A stretch of DNA of 64,000 bases, taken from positions 303,702 through 367,701 of the forward strand of contig VZRR01008004.1 of NCBI GenBank assembly GCA_013398015.1. The letters are read 5' to 3'. The notes beneath the pieces are model-generated. The model was given only the letters and a program-made list of their open reading frames with translations. It searched no databases and was not told the origin of the DNA. This document shows, in pieces, positions 1 through 13,080 of this stretch (within the stretch, counting starts at the first letter, position 1; each line of letters starts with the position of its first letter). A program made the translations under genes and the position numbers. Source of the DNA: Oreocharis arfaki (Eukaryota; Chordata; Aves; Passeriformes; Paramythiidae).

Positions 1-2466
1 AGCAAACATGCAGAACTATCTGAATTGAGAGGAAAATATGTCAGCATTGCTGGATTATATTGATCAGGCATCAGCATCAATCCTGATTAAATAGCCAGCA
101 ATTTAAAGTGGTGTATTTGACAGTGACATCTTTTATTTTCTATATGATTACTGGCCTGCTGACATGTTTACTTTCTCAATAAAATTTACATGTTGTGTTT
201 AAAATATTGCTGACTGAGAAATAGTTGAATTATACAAGGCAGACTAAAAGGAAAATCAGACCTTCTTATGGCTGATGTGAACATGTATGAATATCAGGTA
301 ATACCTACAAGCAAACCAATTGATTTATGTACCACCTTAATTCCAAGAGAGCACTCTAATAAATTGAAAGGCTTGCTTATCTTCTTAAATTTTTATGATA
401 AAGGTGATTTAGTAATCAGTTATATATATATACACACACATACATGTAATACACACACACATATATATATATGTATATGAACACACATACATGTAAATAT
501 ATGAGATTTAAAAAGAAAATGGCTGTAAATGTTTGTATAAATGAGAAGTGTTGAAACCCTTGGGAGACCCTGTTCCATGTGGTTTGTTGTCAGACAAATC
601 TGTGGTAACTTCCCTGGGAAAGTGTCAAGAATGGATTAAAAACCATTCAAAGGTGCTTGGCCATTAAACTTGGGTCTGCAATGTAGTGATAGATATTCTC
701 TTACTGTTCTAATTGCTGAATTTCTCTATTTTTTCATAAGCAAAAGGTGGACTGCTCTTGCCCCTGGCTTACTATAAATTGCAATAATTTCAAGGGAAAG
801 ATATGATGGTGCCTAGCTTCTTCAGTGGAGTACATTAATGATGCATGCCCTTCCATCTGCCATCAGATTTCTTTTTTGTCCCATTATCAACAAGGATTTT
901 ATCATCAAGCTTTGCCTGAAGTGTGTGGAATCTCCATCTGAGAAGTCACAGACAACTGTTTGTAATAGTCAGCTCCATTTTCCCTTGCACATCAAGAAGC
1001 TTCTCCAATAGTTTGGGTATTCAGAAGTAGGTAACCACAATTTCACTTTCTGGAGCAAGCAGTGAAAGGTTGTTTGAACTCAATTTTGTGTTATGTAAAA
1101 AGGATAAAGTTGATTTAACTCCGTTTCACCTAAGCTACATGATTGAGCTTATGCTTTGTGTTATAAGCTTCTGTTCTGTGTTGAATCCCCCAGTTCAGAG
1201 TAGTGGAAAGCATGTAATAGTGTTCATTGCCCATAAGTATAATTATTGCACTACTGCATGTTTTACAGATAATTACTTTAATCCCGTAAAATGCTCAAAT
1301 TCTGTCATGACTGTGCTGAGGATGCCTGTCTCATTTACATGCAGTTCTATGTCCAACACCATGTCCTCAAACTGCATGGGAAAGGTTATGGAGGCTGGGA
1401 TTATGGCTGGGTGGTGCTGCATGTTTAAAGACCCTGCTCTCTGCTGCCTTTTGAAACAGGCAAAGCAGTAGTGAATAGTACAGATCACCAAGCCTTGAAG
1501 CTTGGGTCTAATTAAGATGTATTAATTGTGGGGCCTATGTTACCCATGGCAGGGGATGCTGACTGCAGTGTGCTGAGGAGGATTGGACACCTCACAAAAC
1601 ACAAAATGTTAGTGGGAGAATTCACTTACCTCTGTGTAGACTGGGCACATGCCATGCTGCGACATGGTGAGAGCAGACTTTATGTGTTCAGTGACAGTTC
1701 CGTAAGACACATCAAGCTGCAGCAAAGATCCCATGGGAGGAGGAGTAACATTGTTTGTGTCCTTAGCAGTGCTCAGTTCTGGTTCAAGAGGTAAGTAAAA
1801 AAAAAACCGCCCTAAAAGCTGAAGCAGAAATAGAGGTATGCAAAGCTAAAAACTGTAGAAAAACCTGCTAAAGTTGCTTTGAGTTTCAAAAAGATGAACT
1901 GATTTAGAAAGAGAAGCTTGAAGAACAAGGAACATGAGTGAAGATACTTGCGTTTTTATGGTCTTCACAGAACTGAATTAAGGACCACTCCTTCAAGGCA
2001 GAGAAATGCACTGTGTTCCCCCATCCTACTGCAGAATAAGAATTAAGAATGGTTAAAAGGAAAGCAGAATGGTTAGGAACAGACTAAAGTAGGTGGTTAA
2101 TTCAGTGAGTACAAGGAGATAATGACAGCTTTAAAATAATTCAAAGATGAAATGTGTGAACTACTATTTATGCTCTACAGCCGATTGCTTAAAATATTTT
2201 GAGGACTGGAAAATGGCAAATTGAGTACCAGTATTTAAAAAAAGGGATCCATGAGAGACTCATGGAGTTAGAATTGCAGATGTTCCCTTCATGCTGTAGT
2301 TGCCTAAATCCTAATTACTACAGTTGCCTTAACACGATATCTGCACAGAGCAAGTCATTCAGATCACCCTGACAGTGTTGACCTCACTGTTTATACTCTG
2401 CTGTTAGAATACACTTGCCATCAGTGGCTTTATATTTATTTCTATAAATAAAAATATTTATTCAAA
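1..2466. other. AT-rich noncoding DNA
   Basis: Probably intron of the long MAST4 isoform. Apart from the microsatellite at 421-505 I see no gene, no known repeat and no convincing exon. The open frames here (up to 133 codons at 1070-1471) have no recognisable composition or motifs. Confidence 0.5.
421..505. repeat. TA/CA compound microsatellite
   Basis: Alternating purine-pyrimidine tract made of (TA)n, (CA)n and atacatgta units. Such tracts are length-variable. Confidence 0.9.
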
Positions 2467-2695
2467 TCATAGACTCATAGAATGGTTTATGTTGGAAGGG
2501 ACCTTAAAGACCATCTTGTTCCAACCCTCTGCCATGGCCAGGGACACCTTCCACTGGACCAGGTTGCTCAAAGCCCCATCCAGCCTGGCCTTGAGCACTT
2601 CCAGAGATGTGACACCCACAACTTCTCTGGGCAACCTGTGCCAGCGCCTTCCACCCTCATAGTGAATAATTTTTTCATTATATTTAATGTTATAT
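2467..2695 (-). mobile_element. CR1 LINE 3'-end fragment
   Basis: The + strand carries the reverse complement of the standard avian CR1 3' end, from the terminal tcatagaatgg repeat through ggaagggaccttaaag to caacttctctgggcaacctg. On the minus strand the ORF2 tail reads LPREVVGVTSLEVLKARLDG, followed by ALSNLV. The element is 5'-truncated, as is normal for CR1, and diverges after about 2650. It is a dead copy. Confidence 0.95.
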
Positions 2696-5600
2696 GCATG
2701 GCTGTTTTTTTGGCATGGAAAGGTCATATTCCCTGACAATTCTTCTGACAGCTACTTTTAAAAATTCAATTGATTGGCAGGTTCTTAACCCAGAAAGTTT
2801 TGCTGTTTCATAGAGATACATTTTCTTTAGAAATGTAGTTTTCAGTCAAGCTGTTAATGCTGAACAATTCAGAGCCTGATGTTTACATGTTTACTTGATC
2901 AGCAGAGACAGTAATTTAAGCACCCAACCTCTACCTCTCCCATCCAAAAGCACCTAAGAACTCTTCTCAGAAGCCATAGCGATTTATTTGCAATCTTTTT
3001 TTTTTTTCCCCATGAAAATCTCAATAACTAATTCTATGATGCTACTTCTACTTGTTCTTTGGAAAAGCTGGTACAGGACTGAAATAATTATTTTGCTTGG
3101 GGTTGTCATTGTTCTAGCTGCTCTGAAACCTCCTCAATAATCTGCTTATTTGTTTGGCTGGGTAGGAATGGACTTTGGCTTTTCCTCTGCTTCCTGTTGC
3201 AAAAGCAGCTTTGAAGGCAGTACTGAGAAGAAAAGGGAGCTGCTAGTGTGGGAAATTCAGGTGCATAGGACAGAGCAAACTGCTACAATCAACTGATAAT
3301 GCTGATGTCTGATAACTTGGAGGTATGTTTAGAATGCTGCTGCTGTTTTCATGTTTGTCTTTTGTCCATTGCAGCTCACACTTGCATTTCGTTGCTTTCT
3401 ACTTCAGTGACTTCAGAAAGAAACCTAAGGAGACAGGGGTTTCTTCAGCTTCATTAACTATTCTGGAAAGAGCTTCTCCTTGCCTTGAATTCCACCTTGA
3501 CTGTACAGATTTGTGTTCTGCTATGAGATAATTCTGTCAGTATAAGCTTGTTTACTTCACAGCTTCAGCAGTTTTGGAAGGCTCCTTTCAATATTAAAAC
3601 ATCCACCTTTTGCACTAGCAGATTCTTTTTCAGCATGGAACTGTGAATTGCTACTGATGATTGCCAGTGTTTCTTTCCTTTAGGAAGACCTAGTGTTTTG
3701 GTAGAATTGAATTCTCTGTTTTCTGATGTAGTTTCCTGTGTTAATTGGTTTCTTGCTGGATCCTGTCAGCCTCACTGTGATACCAGCCTTCTGAGAAGCT
3801 CATTTTGTGGATGCATGTAGAAAAGGCTCTCCTTCCTTCATGGAAAGAATTTTCTCTAGGGATGCTGCCAAGTCTTAGAAGAGCAAGAAATGTTATGGCT
3901 TTGTATATAAGTGTAATCAAACTGGCATTCATCATCATTTTGTCTCTTTAGAGCGGGAATAGCTCTGTAGATGAATATGTATTTTTGGCATTGGCTTTAA
4001 CCAAAATGGAAAGTAATGGTATAAATGACCTTGACTGCCAGAAACACTGAACAGTCGTAGGAGATCAAAGTTTCTGCAATTGTTCCTTCTTTCCTGGTAA
4101 CTTTCAAGCCTGTGGCCAATTTCTTCCAGGCTTGAAAAGAATAAGAAATGTCAAGAATAACTGTAATTGCAATACTATAAGAATTGGAAGGGAGTAGGAG
4201 ACACCCCCTCACATTCTCTCAGTGACAGTCAGTTCGTTGTTTATTGTGGTTTGGCAGCACTGGTTGACGTTCAAATATGACAGTGCTGGATTAACTGGGG
4301 GAGGTGCTGTCTCCAGTTGGGTGGAAGTAAAATAGGAGAGCCAGAGTTACCTCTGTCAGGACTATGGGAGGGAGCAAGAGACAAAAAGCCGAACTCAAGT
4401 CTGTAAGAAATTTGGTGTCTTTAATTCTTGTTGCTCACGAAGCAGCTTGTTTATATTGCAGTAGTGAAAGAATCTGGCATCCTTCTGTTTCCAAAAACGT
4501 TGATGTTCGTGACCTAACTCTGGGCAAGGTTGGAAGGGCAGCTTTTGAAGCACTTCTTGAAAGGCTTCCTTGTTATCAGTTTGGCACGTTGCTCTTGCTG
4601 TGGAAGGAGTGGTGGGATGCTACTCCAGTAAATTGAAGATCTTTCCATGTGGTTGCCTTTGCAGTGTCCTGTGGCTGTCCCAAGCTGGGACTGCGCTGCA
4701 GGGTCAGCACAAGGAAGCGATGGATGTCTTTCCTCGACTGTAAATCTGACCTTCCAGAAAGGAGGGAAGGGAACCCTCACGTTTTGATTGTGCATATTGG
4801 AGCTGAGCATACTTGTGGCATCATCTGCAGTTTATTTCTTTGCTTTTCACTACTAACGACATTAAAAAAATTAGTATTCTACAAGCTTGAAAGGCAGACT
4901 ATTATCTAATTGGCTTTTGGTTAGGAGGATACTGATTTCTAGGTCAATGTAAAACAAATGAGCATTTAAATTGAAGAGGAGCAGCTGTTCCAAAGCCCCT
5001 TTCCACAGTGCCTGGTTTTGTTAAGGATAATTATGTCTAATTTTAAATTATGATAGCTTTGAGTATTGAGCTTTGCCTTGTTACATCCACTATCTCATTC
5101 TCCTTCATCAGTAAGAATGTTCTATCATGGAGCTAGGTTTCTGATTGGATTTATTTTTCTGGGCCTTTTGAATTATGAAGAGAAATACAGCTTTAAGGAT
5201 GGGGTTTTCAACACTTTCATGCCAATGTTACCACACTCACATTTTATTTTTTGAGGTCTCAAAACTGATACAGCGTGTCTGATTCCTGTGGAAAGATACT
5301 GCTGGGAAAATACATATTTATGTAAAAGTGTAAGATTTTTGTCCATATTTTTAGCTTGAAAATGGAAACATCAGACTCGAGTGCTGAAAAATCCAAGAAA
5401 GCTCATGTCAGCCTTGGAAGGAAACATATGCTAAAGATGTCCTGTGGATTACGTACTGCTCGTTTCAATTAACACATTGATATTCTCTGTCAGTTCTAGA
5501 GACAGAAAGCCCAGGTGACAATTCAAATGATGCATGAAAATAATATTTCATTTTTTTTCTGGTGAGCTCAGACTTTTTTAAAACTAAGAACAAAAGAATT

Positions 5601-8600
5601 CAACTGCTTTGGTCAATGTTGTATTAGTAACTCAGTAGTATGTCTGAAAGCTTTAAAGAACATATATTGTAAAGATACTGCTGCTGCTACGAAGCACATT
5701 TGTTTTTATGAAACGTTTGTTTCTGGACATGACAGTATTGTAGTGTCACGCATAAGAATTTTGTGATTGAGTTTAATTTGGAGTAAAGTGTAACTGTACC
5801 AAGAAATGTAGAATGTATATATTTGCATACTAAATTGAAATACAAGCATTTTTTTTACCTGCTACTTTTATGGAAGGAGACATGTCTTCACATGCCTTTT
5901 AAAATAATTATTGGCACACTTTTCCTCTGAGAAGTATTCTTTGAGTCTTTAAGTCAACAATTAGACTGTCTTTTGTTCCTTCTCCTCTGATCGAATGTAA
6001 ATGGTCCTATTAAAAAAAAAACAAAGTTTGAGAGATTTCAAAATTATGTCCTTACTTTTTTTTAAAAATGAAAAAAAGCTTTCAAAGAAAAAAAGACAAC
6101 CAGGAGAACCCATGAAAATGGGAGGTCTGATGCAGATCCTACAGAAGACGGAGAATTGTAAAAAAAATTATTGTTGTACCATAAATCTTTGAAATCCTGA
6201 GTGAATTGATTCTTTTTATCTTTCTTTCAGTTTTTGTTTGAGTTTAGTGGATAAATGTTGAAAAAAAGGGATATCTATAAAAAAGCTTTTAACTTGTCTG
6301 GCACTTTAAGGGGATGACAAAATTGTGAGAAATCAATAGCAAAGTTTTGTCTGAGACCAGAAATGGAAGAATAAAAATCTGTCAGAACCCATCAGTAAAA
6401 AACTGCTGTGAGATGTCTCCCTAGATATCGATGTAGTCTTAGTCAGGTATAAACAAGGAGAGTAGGAGAGGATAAAGCCCTGTAATTCCAAATGGTTTGG
6501 CTTATATTCAAGTATTTATTTCAAAGGCAGTGTTTGAATGTATGTCGTGTTGGTCTTAAGCCAGCAAAATGGTACAACCTCCATAGTCTTGTTTAGGCAC
6601 TTTAATGTCATCTGGAAACCATGGTGAAATTCATGGTATATTGAAATGAATTGCATGTGGATTAAGTTGGAAAAATACATTCAGTGCTGTAGACTCCGTT
6701 CTGAGTAGAATAATTGAAGAAAAAGCAGTTGTTGAGTTTCATGATGTTTTTCCTCATGGGTTTTTGCCTAATGAGTGTGTATGACAGTGTGAATCATTGT
6801 TTGTAACTATTTCACCAGTGTAATAGAAGAGGTTCCTTGTCTCATGAAACATGGAGTGTTTGTTTTGAAGAAATTAGTGTCCAAAATGACAAATATCCTA
6901 CAGATACAAGTGGGAGGAAGATACAGTGAAATACAGCTTGGTTTAGTCTCCTACCTCTGCAGTTTGTTGTCCTTAAAACTCTTTAATTGAAAGTAAGTGC
7001 CATCTTTCTATAAAAATTGTCTAGCTTGTACTTCAAAGTCGAATGTGGCTTTATTGATGAAGTAAGAATTGGAAGCAGGAGTCTGGGAGGAGTTTACAGG
7101 AAAGGAGAGTCTGTATATGCAAATCACTGCTGCTGTAGTGAGGCTGCAGGAAGAGGGCTGCTAGTCAGGAGTGTGGATAGTGGAGGAGATCTTTTGTATG
7201 TAGTAAAATTTTGGTAGTGTTTATCAGTGTGTGTTTGCATGAGATATTAGGTGCATCTGTAATTTCTAGCTTTATAGAGCCAGTTTCTAGGGCAAAATAG
7301 CTTCTGGGCTGACTGAATTCATAATGTCTTTCCTGTGGGATTCTTGAAACTACAGGCTTTGTTTCTATAAACTTTCAGTAAATGTCAATAGCTTCATTTG
7401 GGAAACACACAAGTTGGTATTGAGTCCTTGAGCTTTGGCTTTGTTGCCATTCTGATCAGAGTTATTCATTGCTGAGGTTTAAGTCTTAATGTCTCTAAAG
7501 CATGAAGGTTGTCTTATAATAAAGAGAAACTTGATTTTGGTAATGTCATCAAAATGTTTACTAAACAGAAATTATGTTTTCTTCAGGTTTGAATTTGCAA
7601 CCTATATTGGAAAAGGCTTTTCTGCCTATCAAAAACACGTTTCTTTTTAAAATGGCATGGTATTTGAAATGCAGCATGAGAGAAACTGGTTTCCATTCTG
7701 TTCTAATGGCAGTTCAACTTCTGAACATAGTGAATCCAACATTTTCTGTAAATATTAAATTTAACTGGAGATTCCTTTCCAGGGATGTTAGCTTTCAGAG
7801 GGGCTCGTGCCAAGGTTCTGCTTGGAAGCTGGTGTCTCTTCTGCATGTACCTTCTCTGGTACTGTATGGAAACAGTTGGTCTGTGGATGAATGAACTCTT
7901 TCCTCCAGCCTTGTCGGCAGCAAATTTACATTTGTATGGAAGATGAGTGGGAGTGCCGCCTTTCATAAGGCATTGGGTGTGGGGGATGGGGCAGTCTGGC
8001 CCAGGAATCTAAACCTAACAAACTGGGAACAGAAAATGCGCTGTGAAAGCCTGAGCATTGTGTAAACCTTAAGGATTTTAGACATTTTTTTCAGCGTTTC
8101 TTTTTCTAGGACAAGCCTCATAAGCGGTGGTTCAGGATGAGTTCCTGCTGTGGTTCATTGCTAATGCACAGCTTTGCTCCAAAGGTCTTACTTTATCAAA
8201 CTGAATCTTGTAAATAGGCGAGACATCCAGAAGAAATTCAGACAAGCTGTCAGGCGAGTTTCCTTAGGTTGGCTGCCAAGTTGTGGTTTTTTTTCTTTTT
8301 TTTGAAACAAGTTACCTCATCAGCCTTCCTGGTTTCAGTAGTCTGTCAGTGTATCTCGAAGAGACACGTTTTAAAATCTTCAGATAAACACAGTTTGATC
8401 AAAATAAATAAAAAAGCCTCAAGCACTTAAGTTTCAGATTGACAGTGAACCATTTGGCTCTTCTTTTTTTTTTTTTTTTTTTTCCCCACAGATAAATGCT
8501 ACCAAAGACTTTAAAAAAAATTTCACTGAAATTGTCAGCTTATAAAATTTTGGAAAGTGTTTTTTTTTCCCACCAGACAATATGTTATGTAAGGAAATGT

Positions 8601-11600
8601 TATAGCTTCAAAGTTTCCCACAGCTTGATGTCTTGTTGCTTTTATTTTTGATTAAATAGAGTAAAAACTATAATGAATTGGGAATTATGAAAAATGTAGA
8701 TTTTGAATCTCAGTATTTTAGATCGGGGAATTGGTTCAAAAAGTTTCTTGATAATGAAATATGTAATTAAAGAATTGCATATTGCTGCAGAAAATTGAAA
8801 AGCTGTTGGGTTTTTTTAGCCTGATTTTTGGATGGGAGCACTCTATGTATGGCAAAACGTGAATTGGTCTTCGTCACAAGATGATCCTTTTGTGTAGCAC
8901 TGGTGTCCTTCACACCACGTCTCCCGTGATGGGGCCCTAGTTGTGTGAGAGGCTTTCTGGTGGTTTTGTAGTTAATGTGAAATATCAGAAGTTTTTAAGT
9001 GGTCAGTGTAAGTGGACTTGGACCTCTAGAGTTATGAGTTTAAGGTGTGCAGCTATTGGATTCACTGAAGCTATGCTAGACGTTTTTGATCTACAGTGTG
9101 ATGATTTGATTGCCAAGATGGCTTTTACTGATTTTGTTTTATGGTAATGGTAGCTTTCAATTCTGATGCAACAGTATAAACCACAAAAGATGTCAGGATG
9201 CAGTGCCAAGAACCTGAAATGACTAGGAAGTCATAGCAAATTATTAGAGTAATTATTTGCTCTATTTTAGTTAATTCTTAGTTTTTTCATGGACGTTGAG
9301 TGATACCTGAAATACACTTCAAATATCAATTACAATTTTAGATCTCTAGAAAGTATTTTATATTCACCATAGAAAATACAATATGCAAACTGAACACAGC
9401 TCAGAGATGAGCCATGTGATTCTACAGAGATGTGTCTTTGTGCATATGTAAATGCACTCTCTAATACAGTAGATACTGACTCCTTTCTTATTTATCCCCC
9501 TTTGCAGTTGCTTTGGTGAATAGAAGATGTGAGTAATAGGATAATAGCTTATTCAAGATTTCTCAATTATGTTTTAGTGAAATGTATTGTACACAGGAAC
9601 AATCGCACGACTTCATAGTGACTTCCTGTGGTCATTGCTTTCCTGACTGTGAAATTAGTCTGCCCGTGATCATCTTCCACTGATGCTGTTTGAAAACCTG
9701 TGGGCAACAGAACAGCTGGAAGAATTGTTGTTTTGATTATACTGAAGTTAATAGATGGAAAACTCCAGTCATTTTCACTTTGGAAATGTTCTAACCTCTC
9801 AGATTTTTTTCTTCTGCAAGACAGAGAAGTGATAGATTTTGGTAGCAGGCAGTGGAATGGGGTCTGAATCAGCATGAATGAGAAGAGATTTCTTCTTATC
9901 AAAAGATGTAAAATGCTGACCAGAATCCAAGCACACACCCCTCCTAGAGACCTCTGAGGAGCAGAGTTGGTTGCTGTCTAGCACGAAAAAAGTAAAATTC
10001 CAGGTCCTCTTAATATTCTACGATGTCTTGTCATACAAGTGGTCTTTCCTGGGATAATTAAAGGAGATTGAGTTCCTGAAGTCTTTTAACCCTGATGTTT
10101 TTCTACCCTGAAAACATTTATTTTGGATCTTTTGTTTTACCAATATTCATCTCAAAATGTAGATAACAGACAGGATTTTCTGTAGTGATGTCATCCATAT
10201 CAGATCTAGAGCCAATACCACTCGTGTGATGTCTAAGTTCTTTTGGTCTCTTCAGAGCTTCCTGGACCTGTCATAGCTACACACTATTTTTAGAATTACT
10301 TTTCAGTTTACAAATTCACTGCTACACCTTGTTCTTTTTTGAAGTTGATGCGTTTTAGGATGCAAGACACTGTTGTCTTCAGCAGTCACTATCTTTGGAC
10401 TTTCTACCCAAGTAAAACCACAAAATGATCACTCTGGCTGAGCCCAGTAGCTTATCTCTGTTAGCAGCTGATAGCAGGTGTCTAAGGCAGGGGCTCTGCC
10501 CAGAACACTTGCAACTCTTTGTGACTCTCGGTCATCTTCAGTGTGTTTTCCTCTTTTAAGGGTTCTTGGCAGATTCTTCAATGCATTTGTCCAAACACTT
10601 CTATCTGTGCTTGTGATTTTTTTCCCCCCAGCCTTTTACAGCAAGAAATAGCCCAATGTGACTGTTGTGTAAAGCAGTACCTCCTTTTGTTTCTTTGGAA
10701 ATTGCTCTTAGCCTCGTTTAATTCATCCCAGTTTTGGCAAGCTGATAAACTGTCCTTTGCTGCTTATCAGGCCAACCCTTGCAGGAACATACTGGAAGTT
10801 CATGGCTCTTTCCATTTCTTGGTGTGTTCAAATCAAGACTGAATAAAGAACTTTATCGGAGCTTTTTCAGAGTGTTGCAGCTAAACAGGAGTTGGTTGGA
10901 TTATGCCCAAGAGATCCCGATACTACAATACCCTTTCACGTTCCTTGTTGCTGCAGAGCAAAGCAAAATTTTCTCCAGATTTGTAAATTTGATGGAGGGA
11001 GGAAGAATTGAGTTAGGAGCTTACTGAAGCTACTGGTGAACCAGCTCTGAATTCTGTCTTTTTATCTCCCATCCTAAATTTTTTTAGTGAAGTTGAGTGT
11101 TAAGATAGATACTCTAATTCTCAAAGGATTCAAGTATTACATGACTTCCTTATTTTGATTTTTTTTCCTGATAAACAGGTATTTTGTTAGGCCCTTTCTA
11201 AGTGTTGCCTGCATCTGAAAAGTGTTTGGGAATTTTTTTCTAGAATTAAGTTTTTATAGAATTGATAAAATTATATTTTGTGTCCTTCAGTTTCTTTAAT
11301 ATACTGCAGTAATATATCCTTTAGTGTAATGTCATATACAAATACTTTCTCATCTCTAATTGGAGACTTACTTGCAGGCCTTTTAGGATGTTAAAATGAA
11401 TGTCTAAGGGTGGCATAATCTCTTGGTGAAATGACATAAATTTCTAAAGTTAGTATTTTGTAAGAAAAATTTTCTATCCTCTTCCATCATTGATTTTCAG
11501 TGTTAGATTTTGCTGAAGGAAGAAGAAAGGAGAGTGGATGAGTCTTAACAGGTAAATAGGAGGAAGAAAAGGTGATTGCCCCATTTGTGATGTTTTTGGT

Positions 11601-12399
11601 GGTGGTTTTTTGATCTGACATTTAAAGAAACATTGTTTGCACTGAAGAAGGGAAGGGGAGGGGGAAGCTGGAGGAAAAGACATGCCTGCTTTTTTTTCCA
11701 GCAGCCCCAATTGGCTTCTCTAGCCCAGAAACTGGGTAAAAGTGTGGCAGGCAGCCAATTTGAAAGCATCCTCCCCAAGTAAGCTTGAAATTTGGAAGAG
11801 AACAGATGATTCTCATGGTATTTTGAGACTCGTGCCAGCCTCAATCAATTACAAGTCACTTGTGAAGACATATTGAGAATTGGCAATGTCTGAATATTAC
11901 GGTAAATAATCCAGGAAGGATTAGATGTATATGTGCCAATAAGAAAGCCTCCAGTTATATTATGGAAATAAGTTAAGGTCATATACTACTGTTATCTGGC
12001 TTAAACATTTTCGTTTAGTGGCTGATTTAGGAGGAGAATACAATGGGAATGGTGTTGCATTATTATTAAGATGCCTTGATTCCTCTCACAGAATGCGTTG
12101 TTTAATGCTGGTGGCTTTAGTCAGAAGAGGTAAGATCAATGATCCAGTTAGTGCATGGTCTACTATAAATATTTCTGAAATCTATTATAGACTAAATTAA
12201 ATTGCAAAGTGCATGTAATGTATGCAAGCATGCATGCCAAAATATTTTGTTTCTATGAGATTTTCTTAAGCAAAAATAGAATTTATTTGGTACTAATGTC
12301 TGATAACTGAAGTTAGTATTTTGTATTTTTTTTTCTGAGGAAGCTTATTTGATGGCAAAACGCAAGAAATTATATTGAAATCCATCACAAATATTATCA
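2696..12399. other. AT-rich noncoding DNA upstream of the candidate promoter
   Basis: No recognisable gene. Several T runs (around 3000, 8290 and 8464) and A runs (around 6010-6095) occur. I looked for the long-isoform exons expected before the shared exon (ending in a SLTASL-like peptide) and did not find them; they probably lie further left. Confidence 0.5.
8464..8483. repeat. Poly-T tract
   Basis: A run of about 20 T followed by ccccacag. It resembles a strong splice acceptor, but the sequence after it opens no recognisable exon (a taa stop or early stops in each frame). More likely a simple repeat. Confidence 0.8.
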
Positions 12400-12642
12400 C
12401 GGTGAAGCCCTACGATCATTTTATGTCCCTGTCTGGTTTCAAACAGAGCTCAAGCTGTATTTTTCTGTCGCCGTTCCCCCCCTTCCCCCGGTGACGCATC
12501 CTTAAGTTCTCACACGGAGTTTTTTCGGCTGGCTCGATGTTTCCCAGCCTCATTGGCAGAAGGAGATGCTGTTCCTTTAAAATGAAGTGGCTCACGGAGT
12601 TGTTTTCACCAGCGCAGGTTTTTATGTGGTACAGTAGACTCC

Positions 12643-12650
12643 ATGCAAAT
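12643..12650 (+). promoter_or_regulatory. Octamer motif (POU-factor site)
   Basis: Exact ATGCAAAT, about 120 bases before the TATA-like element. Octamers at this distance are common in TATA promoters bound by POU proteins. One 8-mer can arise by chance. Confidence 0.35.
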
Positions 12651-12766
12651 GAGCTGCCTGCCCTCTCCGGAGCGCACAAAGGCGCCGCAGCCTCATCCGG
12701 CACTCGCTTGTTTAACGCGGCAGATGGAAGGAGGGACGGCAGCGGGAGGATTTATTAGCTGCTCTC

Positions 12767-12775
12767 CATAAAAGA
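12767..12775 (+). promoter_or_regulatory. TATA-like element
   Basis: CATAAAAGA lies in a pyrimidine-rich setting and is followed about 30 bases later by a GC-richer tctcgctccgcagagg-like segment suited to an initiation site. The context is the CpG-rich block described for 12400-13080. Confidence 0.4.
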
Positions 12776-13080
12776 CCACACTCGCTCCGCAGAGGATCAG
12801 AAAAAAGCCTGGTGAATGGGATTGAGTTGTATCTGCTTTCAGCTGACTTTACAATGATGTGTTTAGCTCATGTGACTCGGTCACTTAGCGTGAAGATCAG
12901 CTAAAGATTTCCGTGTAAATCTCTGTTCCTTTAAGCACCGCCAACCTGTGTGCTTGTGTGGAGACTCTTTTTGGTTTGCAGCTGTCATAACTGTGGGAAC
13001 AGGAACACTCCATCGAGCTGTGGTAGGCAGCCCACGGTCTGGGCTCTGCTTGCTGTTGCATTTGCGCACTCGAGGATGTC

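Larger units (their letters stand above)
12400..13080 (+). promoter_or_regulatory. Candidate TATA/CCAAT/octamer promoter block of the short MAST4 isoform
   Basis: CpG dinucleotides are clearly denser here than in the flanking DNA. Promoter-like motifs occur in a sensible order: a TGACGCA half-CRE at 12492-12498, an inverted CCAAT (ATTGG) at 12552-12556, a perfect octamer ATGCAAAT at 12643-12650, and a TATA-like CATAAAAGA at 12767-12775. The TATA motif predicts a start near 12795-12800 on the + strand. The block lies about 1.75 kb before the ATG exon at 14554, so it could drive that isoform directly or through an untranslated first exon. No splice pair could be fixed. It could instead be an enhancer. 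Confidence 0.5.

Noticed and set aside
2482..2736. 84-codon + strand open frame
   Set aside because: It is the antisense reading of the CR1 3' fragment.
8464..8520. Strong-looking splice acceptor (20 T, then ccccacag)
   Set aside because: The following sequence gives no recognisable exon and no MAST-family peptide; more likely a simple repeat.
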